This document shows positions 1 through 8,953 of a stretch of DNA of 64,000 bases, piece by piece (the first letter of the stretch is position 1; each line of letters begins with the position of its first letter). The translations under genes and the position numbers were made by a program. The stretch is taken from assembly GCF_042680805.1 (NCBI RefSeq), contig NZ_JBHUEM010000014.1, forward strand, positions 1 to 64,000, in the 5' to 3' direction. The notes beneath the pieces are model-generated. The model was not told the origin of the DNA, ran no database searches, and was given only the letters and a program-made list of their open reading frames with translations. The stretch is from Bacillus_CJ salitolerans. Its GTDB lineage: Bacteria > Bacillota > Bacilli > Bacillales > SA4.

Positions 1-99
1 TAAATGAAGATAGTTGGAGAATGAAACATAGATCAACGATATTTGAGCAGCAAAGTGTTTCAAATTAATGAGCAGAAATTGTGTCATTCTACTTGACGG

Positions 100-288
100 T
101 CACACCATAGAGTTAATCATGTTTTTTTCTCTCATATCAATTTCATAATTGGTTAGTTTTATTAGAGTATCAACGAAAGATAGTTGATTACTCATACTGA
201 CATCAATAGTCTCGCTTAGATGGTGGACCATTTGTTTTAATTTTAGATACTCAAGGTTCTGTACTAACTGTTGGTATGTATTATTCAT
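100..288 (-). pseudogene. istB: IstB transposition helper ATPase, N-terminal fragment
   Basis: The reading frame begins MNNTYQQLVQNLEYLKLKQM, typical of the IstB/DnaC-like AAA+ helper of IS21 elements, which normally runs about 250 residues. Only about 62 codons remain. The frame stops at 100-102, before the Walker A region, and the sequence beyond does not continue IstB in any frame. The ATG at 288 overlaps the end of the shifted istA frame, as in intact IS21 operons. An in-frame upstream ATG at 303 exists but lies inside istA. The ATPase domain is absent, so it is non-functional. Confidence 0.8.
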
Positions 289-1620
289 TTTTATACACCT
301 CATGAATCGCTCTCAGATTATTTTTAGCTAGTTCATCGATATCTGGATAATGAGGAAGGCCTCTAGATAGCGCTTCCGAGTAATGCTCTTCCTTATAATT
401 AAGCTTTAGTGAACTTATCCGGTGTTTAGCGATTAACAGTGTGTGTTATAATAAATATAGATTTGTTGGTCGTATACTTGTAAACCGACGGTTTTCCCTT
501 TGTATTCAGCTGGAACTGAATACTGATTTGATTTATATGTAATCATGTTAGATGGATTATCCTTTACAAGTGTGTGATTAATCTTATAAGAGTCTCTTAT
601 TTGTTTCCGTGGTAGGGGCAATAAGAGACTTTTTTCTTGTCCGAATGCAAGAATGGGAATTTTTCCAGTACCTTGATGAAAACTATGATTAATACGTTCA
701 CAAAGCGATTGGACAAACTCACTTAGTTCTTCATAGTCAAATTTCCCTTGATATGCATGGATCTCATCAAGTAATTTCATGGGTGTCTCAACTTTTCCTT
801 TTGTATACGGTCTACCAGCTATACAAGGTCTAATTTCAAATCCTAAATCTTTCGCAAATTGACTAAACCTCTCGTTGACAATTCCTTTAGAATACTCAGT
901 ACGAGGCTCGTCCATAATTGTTTTCATATTATCAGTCAATATTGTTTTTGGAACACCGCCCACCGCTTCAAAACTTTCCATTAAAAAAGAAATCATTACC
1001 GCCTGTGATTTTGAAACAGTTAAATGAAAGGTCCGAAATCTCGAATATGATAATAAGAAGACACCTACATTTACACTTAGAATTTCCCCATCCTTTGTGA
1101 CATACCTGATACTTTCCTTCCAATCAAATTGAGCTTGTTCACCAGGATGTGTTTCAAAACGAAGTACAGACTGAACTGATTTTGTTCGTTTACCATCAGT
1201 AAAGTATGCTTGGAACTCTGGTTTACGTGAAATGTAAGCTCTAAAAGAAGACTGCGAACAATTCAATCCATGATTATCTTTTAGGTACTGCCATAAAATT
1301 CGCTTATAGTAAAAAACTTGCTTAGACTCTTCTGACAGTAATAATGTAATTACTCCGTAATAGTCATCAATTAGGGAACGACGATCTCGTGTTTTTTGAG
1401 GAATGTAACCACTTAAGTACTTATCAATTGTTCTTCGATCTACACCTAATTCCCGTGCTAGTTTACTCTTATTTATTTTCATTTTTAGATTCTCCATAAG
1501 AATTTTTAGTTTTGGCAAGTCTGAAAGACTTGAGATCTTGATTTCTGTTGATACATCTAACTTCACATGCATACTATTCATCTCAAGAACAGTATGAAAG
1601 ATGAAATCAAAACTGTACAT
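281..1620 (-). pseudogene. istA: IstA transposase of IS21 family, frameshifted near its C-terminus
   Basis: The N-terminus has a helix-turn-helix (KSKLARELGVDRRTIDKYL) followed by an rve/RNase H-like integrase core: GEQAQFDWK carries the first catalytic Asp, ILTDNMK the second, and KGKVET the Glu. The open frame ends after YYNTHC at 433. The expected continuation (LIAKHRISSLKLNYKEEHY to HEVYKNE) resumes in another frame and runs to the stop at 281-283. The break coincides with a short GT/CA dinucleotide run at 439-445, so slippage is the likely cause. DDE residues are kept, so this looks recent. Programmed frameshifting is not usual for IstA. Confidence 0.85.
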
Positions 1621-2325
1621 TCTTATTCAATCAATTTTGTACATTATTAAACTAGCATTTATACACAATCCATTTATTTAAAAGAATTAAATAAAAGTAA
1701 TATTTATTTTATAGAACTTCCAAGAGTACAATATGTTTTCAACTCTTTTAAAGGAAAACAAGAGGATGTATCACAGTTTTTGAAAGATTTATAATTACTT
1801 TTAACATTCATAAATCAGTACCTACGAAAAATTTCGTTACCTTTCGTTGGTTTAACTATCTTTAGCGAAGTTGAACTATGAGGAAAATAGCTAAGCTTAA
1901 AACAACATATTCTTTCATTTAGTCCCACCAATGGAAACTAAATTATACAAATACATTGAGATGTGCCTGATGTCATGAACAAAAAATGAACAAGAGGTTT
2001 AAAATAACTATCGCCTAAAAAACATGAATTTTTCAAACCCTGGATTTTATAATATTTTTTTATAGGTATTTTGATTGAAGAAGCTCAAAAAGTAGATTGA
2101 TGTTTGATTTGCTTTATATGCAAGGCATTATACTACAATCAATTTATTGGTAATATTCAATAAAATTCCCGAAGGCTAGGGCTGGCTACAAAAAAACAGA
2201 TTTTAAATGCAAGAATTCCGAAGAATAGAATGGGCAGTAAGAGAGTAGTTGTTATTTACCGTAAATCACCGACAAATCAAAAAGAAAAAACAATAAAAGA
2301 ATATAAGTTAGTTTTAACCATGGAT
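1621..2325. other. Gene-free AT-rich gap
   Basis: No convincing gene is present. A short stretch at about 1725-1790 on the plus strand reads like the last 20-odd codons of a lost protein (ending VSQFLKDL then stop), without a start. The region separates the IS21 relic from the peptide-maturation locus and is probably decayed DNA. Confidence 0.5.
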
Positions 2326-2364
2326 ATAATATACAACCTCAGTCTGACTGAGGTTGTATATTAT
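2326..2364 (-). terminator. Terminator of the E1-like/peptidase gene
   Basis: A perfect inverted repeat with 18-nt arms and a 3-nt loop lies 20 bases beyond the stop codon of the 858-aa gene. Flanking A/T runs suit intrinsic termination. Confidence 0.75.
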
Positions 2365-2383
2365 AGTCTTTAGTTTATATGGA

Positions 2384-4960
2384 TCACTTATTTAGGACTA
2401 ATTCTGTACTAGTTAATTTAATATCATTTAATTTATTTATTAATAATCTGAAGTTATCAAGCATCTCATTAATGAACTCTTCAGAAAGTTCCCTATTTAA
2501 TATCTCCCTACAAAAACTAGTCATGTCAATTTCCGTAGAATTTACTAGAAAGCTTTTCAGTTTATATTCCATCAACATAGGATTTGATTGATACTTTTTG
2601 TATAGATATGAAGCAATTAAAAGGGCAATGGGATCTACAATGTAATCTTTAAAATTAAAAATAAAGTAAGGATACAGTAAAATGTTTAAATAATTATTCT
2701 TTGCATTTTTTAAAGGTATATCTTCAAAAAGCACATTATCTACTTGTTCCTGCATATTTAAAAAATCTTGAAGAGTTAATTTAAATTCGTTATTATTAAG
2801 AATTTGCTCGATTACCTTACTTTCTAAATAATTTATAGCAAAATTAGAAAGTAAGAGTTTACTTATTCGTTCGATATACTCCCCAATCATTAACTCTTTA
2901 CTATAAGTTGACCTAATACTTTGGTTGTCGAGTATTCCAAAAATGGTTTTAATCTCAAAAAATAGTGCTAATACTTCATTAATAGTTCGATTACTTTTAT
3001 TAAAGTAATCAGATCCATAGTACTGGTTATAGTAAGAGTGCCCAAATTCATGAATATATGTAAATAAGGAATTATAGGTGTTGTCATAGGTTAGAACTAT
3101 ACGATTTTGTTTCTTTAGAGGAAAAAATACAGTTTTATTTACATTCTTTTGTATTGCAGGGTCTACTACTTTTATATAATTCTTAGAGTGAATTTCATTT
3201 AAATAAGATTCTAGATGGTGTTTGTCATAACTTCCATCAAATGAATGTTGTAAAATTTCCATTGCATCATTAATATCACCAAAAATAATATCTTCTTCGT
3301 CTATGTGTGCCAAAAAGTCAAATGAACCATCTTTTTCTTGAGGATAGAATAATTTATAGAAATTAAGAAATAGATCGGCATAGTTTTCTAGTAGTGTTTT
3401 TTCAAATATAGATATATCACTCTTATTTAATCCTAAAACCTCTTTTAGATTTACCTCATTATAAATATTAATCTGGCTAGTTTTAGCTGATTTTAATAAA
3501 TTTAATAGAGTTCCACTTTTTCTACTGATGGCATCAAAGATTCGTTTTTGACTATTAACTCGGATCTGATAGTTATCATACGTTCTTAGTTTACTAGTTA
3601 AAGTATATAAATTTACTTCCTCTGCATTCTCTATTTGATCAATGGTTTCATGATAAACTTTATACAAATTTTCTTCATTGTTGTCAGAAGTTTCATCTAT
3701 TTCATTTAAAAAGCTCATGAAAGAAGAGTAAGTTTCTTCAAGGTTGAGATCTTTAAGCGAGTCTAATTCAAGCAAAATTTCGAAGAAATTAAATAGAGAT
3801 ACTATTTCTGCTTCAGCTAAAGTATGATCCTCTTCTGCAACATTGCATTGTTCAATTATCTGTTTTAGATTTCTTATTTCTTTTGTTAATTCAGTATTTT
3901 CTATTGGATATAATTCCTTAAGTGAAGTGATAAAATGATCATTATTAGATTTATCATTAAGAGGTTCTTCTTTATCAATTGTAAAAGAGTTAAGGTCAAA
4001 CTGAAGATAATTTGCCTTATCAACATTTTCATTGTTAAGAAGAGTAGATATGAAAAGCTTTATTCCCATTAATGTACCTGCGATACATTGAAAAACCGTA
4101 CCTCTATTTACACTTATAACTAATTCTTCATTAAATTCTTTAAAACTTTCCTCTATTAATTTATTTCCATTTTTTAATCCTAATTGATAAGCAATAATTG
4201 AATCGTAATGGTAGCCCATAAGAATATAGTTAATATTTAATTTGCTTGTAAATGCAACGATGTCTTTGTGTAGAGTTTCAGTTGCGGTGTCAAAGCAGTT
4301 GAATAAAAAATCTATTTTATGAATGTTATGTATAATGCTTAAATCTTCAACTGTTTTAATTTCAATCTCTAAAGTTTCAACCTGATGTTCCGGGAAGGTA
4401 GTTATGATTCTGTTTTTAATAACATCTACCTTTTTTTGTCCTACATCATTTTTAGTAAATATTAATTGTGCAGGTATATTTTTCAACTCCACAATATCAG
4501 GATCTATCAGTATTATTTTTTTAACTCCTAAATTAGCAAGAGCTACTGCAAGAGTTGCACCTATGGTACCGATCCCAACTATCATAATTGTTGAAGAGGA
4601 GATTTTGTCTAAAATATTATGTGCACTTTCTGATTTATCAAATGCGCTAAAATAATTAAAGTTTCTTGTGTGCAAATCATCCGAAAATTTATCATTTGGT
4701 TTATAAAGCAATCCATTGTAATTTAGAAATTGTATTATTTTTCTAAGTTCTTTATTTCCATATCCATATTTATTTTTCCAATTTCTAATTTCATGACTGT
4801 TCTCTGAATACTCTTTTATACTTAAAATTTTTAATAAGTCCCAAAATCCATCTAAATCATCAACATATAGTTCCTTTTCTTCTCCATCGTGAAAAGATAC
4901 AGTAGATTTTTCCGGATGTGCTCTAAAATTTAGACTTGATTTCAGCTTCACTCTTATCAC
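2384..4960 (-). CDS. E1/ThiF-like adenylyltransferase fused to M3-like metallopeptidase
   Basis: An 858-aa two-enzyme fusion. Residues 1-105 form a small N-terminal domain that could bind a leader peptide (inference). Residues 122-300 are an E1/ThiF/MccB-type Rossmann domain: GIGTIG at 129-134, acidic LIDPD, and NDVGQKKVDVIKNR matching the conserved DxG-K segment. The family's NLxRQ is NIPAQ here, so the usual Arg is missing, and I see no zinc CxxC pairs. After a helical spacer, residues 450-858 resemble M3 oligoendopeptidases: HEFGH at 637-641 and the third ligand Glu in INEVLALFFE 20 residues later. E1-like enzymes such as MccB adenylate the C-terminus of a ribosomal peptide. The gene follows a 23-codon ORF after a hairpin, and the preceding gene is an exporter. 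I infer one protein that activates a precursor and cleaves it. The start has GAGGTG upstream. Confidence 0.8.
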   Translation of the reverse strand: MIRVKLKSSLNFRAHPEKSTVSFHDGEEKELYVDDLDGFWDLLKILSIKEYSENSHEIRNWKNKYGYGNKELRKIIQFLNYNGLLYKPNDKFSDDLHTRNFNYFSAFDKSESAHNILDKISSSTIMIVGIGTIGATLAVALANLGVKKIILIDPDIVELKNIPAQLIFTKNDVGQKKVDVIKNRIITTFPEHQVETLEIEIKTVEDLSIIHNIHKIDFLFNCFDTATETLHKDIVAFTSKLNINYILMGYHYDSIIAYQLGLKNGNKLIEESFKEFNEELVISVNRGTVFQCIAGTLMGIKLFISTLLNNENVDKANYLQFDLNSFTIDKEEPLNDKSNNDHFITSLKELYPIENTELTKEIRNLKQIIEQCNVAEEDHTLAEAEIVSLFNFFEILLELDSLKDLNLEETYSSFMSFLNEIDETSDNNEENLYKVYHETIDQIENAEEVNLYTLTSKLRTYDNYQIRVNSQKRIFDAISRKSGTLLNLLKSAKTSQINIYNEVNLKEVLGLNKSDISIFEKTLLENYADLFLNFYKLFYPQEKDGSFDFLAHIDEEDIIFGDINDAMEILQHSFDGSYDKHHLESYLNEIHSKNYIKVVDPAIQKNVNKTVFFPLKKQNRIVLTYDNTYNSLFTYIHEFGHSYYNQYYGSDYFNKSNRTINEVLALFFEIKTIFGILDNQSIRSTYSKELMIGEYIERISKLLLSNFAINYLESKVIEQILNNNEFKLTLQDFLNMQEQVDNVLFEDIPLKNAKNNYLNILLYPYFIFNFKDYIVDPIALLIASYLYKKYQSNPMLMEYKLKSFLVNSTEIDMTSFCREILNRELSEEFINEMLDNFRLLINKLNDIKLTSTELVLNK

Positions 4961-4981
4961 CTCAAAGTTTTAAAAGAAATA

Positions 4982-5005
4982 CCCTGAATTGTAAACAATC
5001 CAGGG
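4982..5005 (-). terminator. Attenuator hairpin between precursor and modifying gene
   Basis: CCCTGgATTG and CAATtCAGGG pair around a 4-nt loop (one G-T pair), followed on the minus strand by a T-rich tract. A leaky terminator here would give more precursor than enzyme, as in many ribosomal-peptide operons. Function is inferred. Confidence 0.6.
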
Positions 5006-5018
5006 ACAGGAAATACTA

Positions 5019-5090
5019 TTAGCATTTAGTGATACAAATACTAATTTTAAGGTTTTGAGCAGCTTTCTTTGCTTTTAAAGAGATTTTCAT
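5019..5090 (-). CDS. Putative 23-aa precursor peptide of the E1-like locus
   Basis: This short ORF starts MKISLKAKKAAQNL and ends SICITKC. A strong ribosome site (CGGAGGTGA, 6 bases before ATG) and a candidate promoter lie upstream. The peptide is cationic in its first half, and Cys19 and Cys23 lie in the last five residues, CITKC. The next gene, 58 bases downstream past a hairpin, is the E1-like/peptidase fusion, an arrangement like mccA-mccB. Microcin C-type precursors normally end in Asn, so a C-terminal Cys is unusual. Adenylation of the terminal carboxylate with attack by Cys19 would give a five-residue thiolactone. That is speculation. I do not recognise the peptide from any named family. 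Confidence 0.65.
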   Translation of the reverse strand: MKISLKAKKAAQNLKISICITKC

Positions 5091-5143
5091 CCTATTCACC
5101 TCCGAGGAAACTATTAACGTTAAAAAATGCACTTTTTACAATA

Positions 5144-5160
5144 ATTAGTATATTACTAAT
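5144..5160. promoter_or_regulatory. Palindromic operator over the precursor promoter
   Basis: ATTAGTA-TAT-TACTAAT is a perfect 7+3+7 palindrome. On the minus strand it overlaps a possible -10 (TATACT), with TTGATT 18 bp upstream, about 55 bases before the precursor start. It differs from the operator in front of the exporter, so a different regulator, perhaps the NprR-like protein, may bind it. Confidence 0.5.
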
Positions 5161-5385
5161 CTATCTATCAAATCAAACTTTTCTGATAACTTGTACCCAG
5201 TCCTTTCATCCTACCCTATAATTAAAATGTAAGTTTTTTATTAGATTTTCTGTTACAGAGGAAAATTTAAACAAAATAATACGTTTAGTCCTATTTTTAA
5301 AATAAAATTTCCCAATACGTAATTTAAATATAATCTCAATAATTTAGATCAAATTCACTAATATTGGAGTTGATTAAGTATAAAA

Positions 5386-5419
5386 AAAGAGTAGATAGCT
5401 AATTTGCTCTCTACTCTTT
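5386..5419. terminator. Terminator of the MFS exporter gene
   Basis: AAAGAGTAGA and TCTACTCTTT pair around a 14-nt loop, with A and T runs on either side. It lies 28 bases after the exporter stop and separates that transcript from the precursor promoter. Confidence 0.75.
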
Positions 5420-5446
5420 CTTTATTTCTATGATTAACTAAATCAC

Positions 5447-6730
5447 CTAAGCTTGTAAGTCTTTTCCAGTATGGAAGCCATACTCCTTTGGATTTATTTT
5501 TGTCGGTGAAGGTATTCTTCTTAAAAGAGGATAAAACATCCAGTATAAAGAGATAATTAATAATCCTAAACCACCAAGACCATATATGTTTGCTACCTCA
5601 GTCATGCTTGAAGCAACCCCTCCAACAAATGAACCTAATGGTACGAATAGAGCGGCAATACTAGAATACCATGCAAAAACTCTTCCAAGTAAATTTTCTG
5701 GGATAATTCCCTGTAATGTTGAGACTATTAGTACGTTTATTAAACTTATAGGAATAAAAGCTAAACCGAATAACATTAATGACAATACAGGAGTTTTTAT
5801 TAAAAATGAACCAAACCAAAAAACTGAGGCTAAAAAGAAAGATGAAATTGTCATAATTCCTAGTGGTTTCTCAGAAAAAAGGTTTGCTAGTAACGTACCA
5901 AGAAGCATGGCAACAGACATTATTGCTAAAAAATATCCATAATACAATTCTCCACCAACATTAAAAGAATGCTCCGGCATTATTGCAGTTATCATTCCGA
6001 AAATAAAATTGACCACAGTAATCGGAATAAGAATTTTGGGAATAATTGAATTTATTACATAGTTTTTTCCTTCGTTTAATTCAGAAAGATAAGACTTAAA
6101 GCTATTCTTTATAATTTTCTCTGTTCCTAGTTCAGTATTATCTCTTTCATCTTGAGTATTAGTTTGAAACTTAATAAGTCTGAATATAATAGTGGCTGCT
6201 AAAAATGTAAAAACATCGATTATGTATACATTTATAACCCCAATTAAACTAATAATTAATCCTGAAAGACCAATAAATACAAGATCAGTACCTTGATAAG
6301 CAAATGTCATTAAAGAATTTCCGGCTACAAGTTCCTCTTTATCCAAAATTTTTGGTAATGCTGCATTTTGTGCCGGATAAACAAATTGTTCGATGCAAGT
6401 TACTAGAAACATGACTACTATTACTAACCATACATTTAAAAAATCTAAAAAATATCCAATTGGTATGATTGATATTAACAATGCTTGGGATATTTGGGTA
6501 TTAACTAAGATTGATTTTAATTTCCACCGATCCACTAAAGGCCCTACTAAAAATTCGAAAATGGACGGTAGTAAAATTAATGCTCCTGCAATTCCTGTAT
6601 AAAAAGAGCTCTTGGTTAGTTCATATACTAACCACATTGCAGCTACACTATAAATACTATCACCTAGGTTAGTAATAAATCTTCCACTGAATAGACAAAG
6701 AAAATCTCTGTTTTTAAATAATTTAAACAT
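5447..6730 (-). CDS. MFS transporter, probable peptide/drug exporter
   Basis: A 427-aa integral membrane protein with about 12 hydrophobic helices, in the MFS_3/macrolide-efflux-like group. The N-terminus (FKNRDFLCLFSGRFITNLGD) and the cytoplasmic loop VGPLVDRWK, a version of the MFS motif A, are visible. It has its own sigma-A promoter and a palindrome at the expected transcription start. It lies upstream of the precursor and E1-like genes on the same strand but ends at its own terminator. The context suggests export of the mature peptide or self-immunity; general drug efflux is the alternative. RBS: AGGAGGAG, 9 bases upstream. Confidence 0.8.
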   Translation of the reverse strand: MFKLFKNRDFLCLFSGRFITNLGDSIYSVAAMWLVYELTKSSFYTGIAGALILLPSIFEFLVGPLVDRWKLKSILVNTQISQALLISIIPIGYFLDFLNVWLVIVVMFLVTCIEQFVYPAQNAALPKILDKEELVAGNSLMTFAYQGTDLVFIGLSGLIISLIGVINVYIIDVFTFLAATIIFRLIKFQTNTQDERDNTELGTEKIIKNSFKSYLSELNEGKNYVINSIIPKILIPITVVNFIFGMITAIMPEHSFNVGGELYYGYFLAIMSVAMLLGTLLANLFSEKPLGIMTISSFFLASVFWFGSFLIKTPVLSLMLFGLAFIPISLINVLIVSTLQGIIPENLLGRVFAWYSSIAALFVPLGSFVGGVASSMTEVANIYGLGGLGLLIISLYWMFYPLLRRIPSPTKINPKEYGFHTGKDLQA

Positions 6731-6746
6731 TTAAAACTCCTCCTAT

Positions 6747-6766
6747 CATTAAAATTTTTTTTAATG
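6747..6766. promoter_or_regulatory. Operator palindrome downstream of the exporter promoter
   Basis: CATTAAAA-TTTT-TTTTAATG has 8-bp perfect arms. It sits about 10-30 bases downstream of the exporter -10 box and just ahead of its RBS, a position where a repressor would block initiation. The divergently encoded winged-helix protein is the obvious candidate (inference). Confidence 0.55.
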
Positions 6767-6775
6767 TTAGTAAAG

Positions 6776-6804
6776 ATTTTAAGCATTTGATTTTTTTTTG
6801 TCAA
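6776..6804 (-). promoter_or_regulatory. Sigma-A promoter of the MFS exporter
   Basis: On the minus strand TTGACA (6799-6804) and TAAAAT (6776-6781) are 17 bp apart. The divergent promoter of the regulator overlaps it: TTGTCA at 6798-6803 and TATAAA at 6820-6825, 16 bp apart. The two -35 boxes share the same bases, so the promoters probably compete. Confidence 0.7.
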
Positions 6805-6850
6805 TAAGTTAATATTTAATATAAATCCTTTTAGTTATGGAGGAATTAAA

Positions 6851-7384
6851 GTGGGTTACGATACAGCTGATTTTGCAAAGATTATTTTTGATAAAAAGGT
6901 AATAAAAATTCTTGGTATTTTAAGCGATAGATCATTATCTATAAAAGAAATTGCGCATGAAATAAATGAACAGCCAGTTAAGCTTTATTACCATATTGGA
7001 AAATTATTAGAGTTAGGATTAATAAGAGTAACTAAAGAAGAAAAGATAAAAAACTTCTCTGAAAAATACTATACAAGTACTCGTCTAGTACAGGATAATC
7101 TTATTTCACTAGAAGGTGATTTCATAAAGTCTCATTATGAAACACTTGTTAAAGCAGTAATGTTGGAGGTTAATAGATCTCTTCTTCAACTTAAAATTGA
7201 CTTAGAGCAATCAGAAAAAAATATAAAGCAAGAATCAACTTCAGAATTTAGTATTCTTGAAAAGAAAATTAGTTATGATGATTGGAAGAAATGTAATCAG
7301 ATGATTAGGGAATATCTAGATCAGGTAGATGAGGACCAAAATGAAGGAAGTTATAAGTTCTTGATTGCTAGTTATAAGGATTAA
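6851..7384 (+). CDS. Winged-helix (ArsR-like) transcriptional regulator
   Basis: A 177-aa protein starting GTG behind GGAGGAATTAAA. Residues 15-80 form a winged-helix domain: ILGILSDRSLSIKEIAHEINEQPVKLYYHIGKLLELGLIRV is the typical ArsR/HTH_20 layout, written here as one feature of helix-turn-helix plus wing. The C-terminal half is helical and may dimerise. It is divergent from the MFS exporter and shares a promoter region with it. A palindrome at the exporter start makes local repression likely. There is no metal-binding Cys motif, so a small molecule or peptide ligand is more probable than a metal. Confidence 0.75.
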   Translation: MGYDTADFAKIIFDKKVIKILGILSDRSLSIKEIAHEINEQPVKLYYHIGKLLELGLIRVTKEEKIKNFSEKYYTSTRLVQDNLISLEGDFIKSHYETLVKAVMLEVNRSLLQLKIDLEQSEKNIKQESTSEFSILEKKISYDDWKKCNQMIREYLDQVDEDQNEGSYKFLIASYKD

Positions 7385-7422
7385 TTTATAGTCCAACTAT
7401 TCCTCTTAAAATGGTGATTTTA

Positions 7423-8685
7423 ATGAAATACGGTAGTAAGATAAAGTTTTTAAGAAAGAACCTTAACTTATCTCAAAAACAACTAGCAAATGGGATATGT
7501 TCTGTCTCATATTTAAGTAAAATCGAAAAAGATACTACTATTCCTAGTACAGAAATTATTGAATTATTATGCAAACGTTTAAATATTCCTAATGACCAGC
7601 TAAAGAGTCGAGACAGTTTACTCATGAATCTTTATTTAGATTTAGATGAATTAGGGGGATTGATAAATACAGGTGATGCAGTAAAGTCAATAAACAAGTA
7701 CAATCTAATTGTTAATAAATATCTTAACGATACAGATCCTGAAGTCCTGCTTATAATAAACCTCTTTGGGCTACGGACTGCAATTTTACAAGGTTATAAA
7801 GAGAAAGCAAAAGAATATTATTTTATTGTTTTAAACTTAAAAGAATATTTAAGTACTCCAATTAGAACTTACTACTTTAAATTCTGTGGTTTATATAATT
7901 ACTTATACGGCTGTCTTAGTGAGGCTCTAAAGAATTATAAAAAAGCTGAAAATCTAATTTGTAAAAAGAACACACTTGAAGATGTATATTATCAATTATC
8001 GTTGATTTATCACAAAATAAATCAACCTTTTATGTCCATAGATTATATTAAAAAAGCTGAAGAACTATATGTAAAAAAAATGGATTATAAGTCATGTATA
8101 GACTGCAATTTATTACTTGCAATCAATTATAGAAAATTAGGGGAATATGGAATGTCTCGGAAAATATACGAAAGTATCTTAGAGACAAATTTAGAAGATG
8201 ATAATAAGAAATTATTCGCCTCAATTTATCATAATATAGGTTTAACTTTCTCCAGTGAAACTCAGTCTAGTAAAGCAATAGACTATTTTTTAAAAAGTGT
8301 GGATATTAAACTTAGCGAGGGATACGAAGTAATAAATACAATTTATCTCCTTACTAAGGAATATTGGTTAAATAGTAATAAGAATAATGCTCTCAATTGG
8401 CTTACAAGAGGAATTGATATTTATAATAAAAAACCTCATGATGAATCCTATTATATTAAGCTATGTTTTTTAGAATATATTATCAATAATAAAGACGAAA
8501 CAGATCAATATTATAATTATTTAACAAAGACAGTTATTCCTTATTTTGATTCACGAAATGATTTGGTTTCTTTAATTGAATTTTTACATTACCTAGCAAA
8601 ATACTTTAAGAAGAAAAAAATGTATAAGAGTGCTTATCAAACATTAGAAAGAATAATTTCTCTACAAGAATTCAAAATACATTAG
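7423..8685 (+). CDS. NprR/PlcR-like (RNPP) quorum-sensing regulator
   Basis: About 420 aa. An N-terminal XRE helix-turn-helix (GSKIKFLRKNLNLSQKQLA, then SYLSKIEKD) is followed by roughly 350 residues of TPR-like helical pairs. Layout and length match NprR (about 423 aa) of the RNPP family, whose members bind re-imported peptides. I prefer the ATG at 7423, preceded by TGGTGA, over the in-frame ATG at 7411, which has no RBS. Its stop codon (8683-8685) forms part of the RBS of the small secreted peptide gene that follows, so the two are translationally linked, as in nprR-nprX. It probably controls the neighbouring peptide-maturation locus (inference). Confidence 0.8.
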   Translation: MKYGSKIKFLRKNLNLSQKQLANGICSVSYLSKIEKDTTIPSTEIIELLCKRLNIPNDQLKSRDSLLMNLYLDLDELGGLINTGDAVKSINKYNLIVNKYLNDTDPEVLLIINLFGLRTAILQGYKEKAKEYYFIVLNLKEYLSTPIRTYYFKFCGLYNYLYGCLSEALKNYKKAENLICKKNTLEDVYYQLSLIYHKINQPFMSIDYIKKAEELYVKKMDYKSCIDCNLLLAINYRKLGEYGMSRKIYESILETNLEDDNKKLFASIYHNIGLTFSSETQSSKAIDYFLKSVDIKLSEGYEVINTIYLLTKEYWLNSNKNNALNWLTRGIDIYNKKPHDESYYIKLCFLEYIINNKDETDQYYNYLTKTVIPYFDSRNDLVSLIEFLHYLAKYFKKKKMYKSAYQTLERIISLQEFKIH

Positions 8686-8697
8686 GAGTGTTTTTAC

Positions 8698-8856
8698 ATG
8701 AAAAGAATGAAGAAAATACTAATTTTAATAATAATGATAGGGTTAATTGGTGTAGGTAAATCAAATATAGTAAAAGCTGATGATGAACTACCAGGACCAA
8801 AAGGTATTCTTCCAATTGATTTAACTGTAGAAGTTGATGTACAACTGCTGCCTTAG
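8698..8856 (+). CDS. Secreted signal-peptide precursor (NprX/PapR-like)
   Basis: A 52-codon ORF. MKRMKKILILIIMIGLIGVG is a clear Sec signal peptide, followed by a short tail ending EVDVQLLP. The RBS TAGGAGTG overlaps the regulator stop codon 12 bases upstream. A small exported peptide directly after an RNPP regulator is the defining layout of NprR-NprX and PlcR-PapR, where a C-terminal 5-8 residue fragment is the pheromone. The active part is therefore likely within the last 8-10 residues. The exact processing site cannot be read from sequence. Confidence 0.75.
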   Translation: MKRMKKILILIIMIGLIGVGKSNIVKADDELPGPKGILPIDLTVEVDVQLLP

Positions 8857-8923
8857 AACGAATAGTCACCACACAAAACAGCAAATAAAAGAAAGATAAA
8901 TATAATACTGTTAAAAGCCAAGC

Positions 8924-8953
8924 AAAAAAAGTCACCTGGAGGTGGCTTTTTTT
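8924..8953 (+). terminator. Terminator of the regulator-peptide operon
   Basis: GTCACC-TGGA-GGTGGC (one G-T pair) followed by seven T, with seven A before it. Confidence 0.85.

Larger units (their letters stand above)
100..1620 (-). mobile_element. Degenerate IS21-family element (istA-istB remnant)
   Basis: The istA/istB order and their overlapping junction (istA stop at 281-283, istB ATG at 286-288) are typical of IS21. istA carries a frameshift and istB is cut to about 62 codons, so the element should not transpose by itself. I could not define both terminal repeats. It marks the accessory left end of the window. Confidence 0.85.

Noticed and set aside
2384..4960. TOMM/YcaO cyclodehydratase partner
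   Set aside because: No YcaO-like gene lies in the neighbourhood, and the M3-like domain does not fit a cyclodehydratase.
8672..8935. 87-aa Leu-rich minus-strand ORF
   Set aside because: Antisense to the signal-peptide gene and across a terminator; no RBS.
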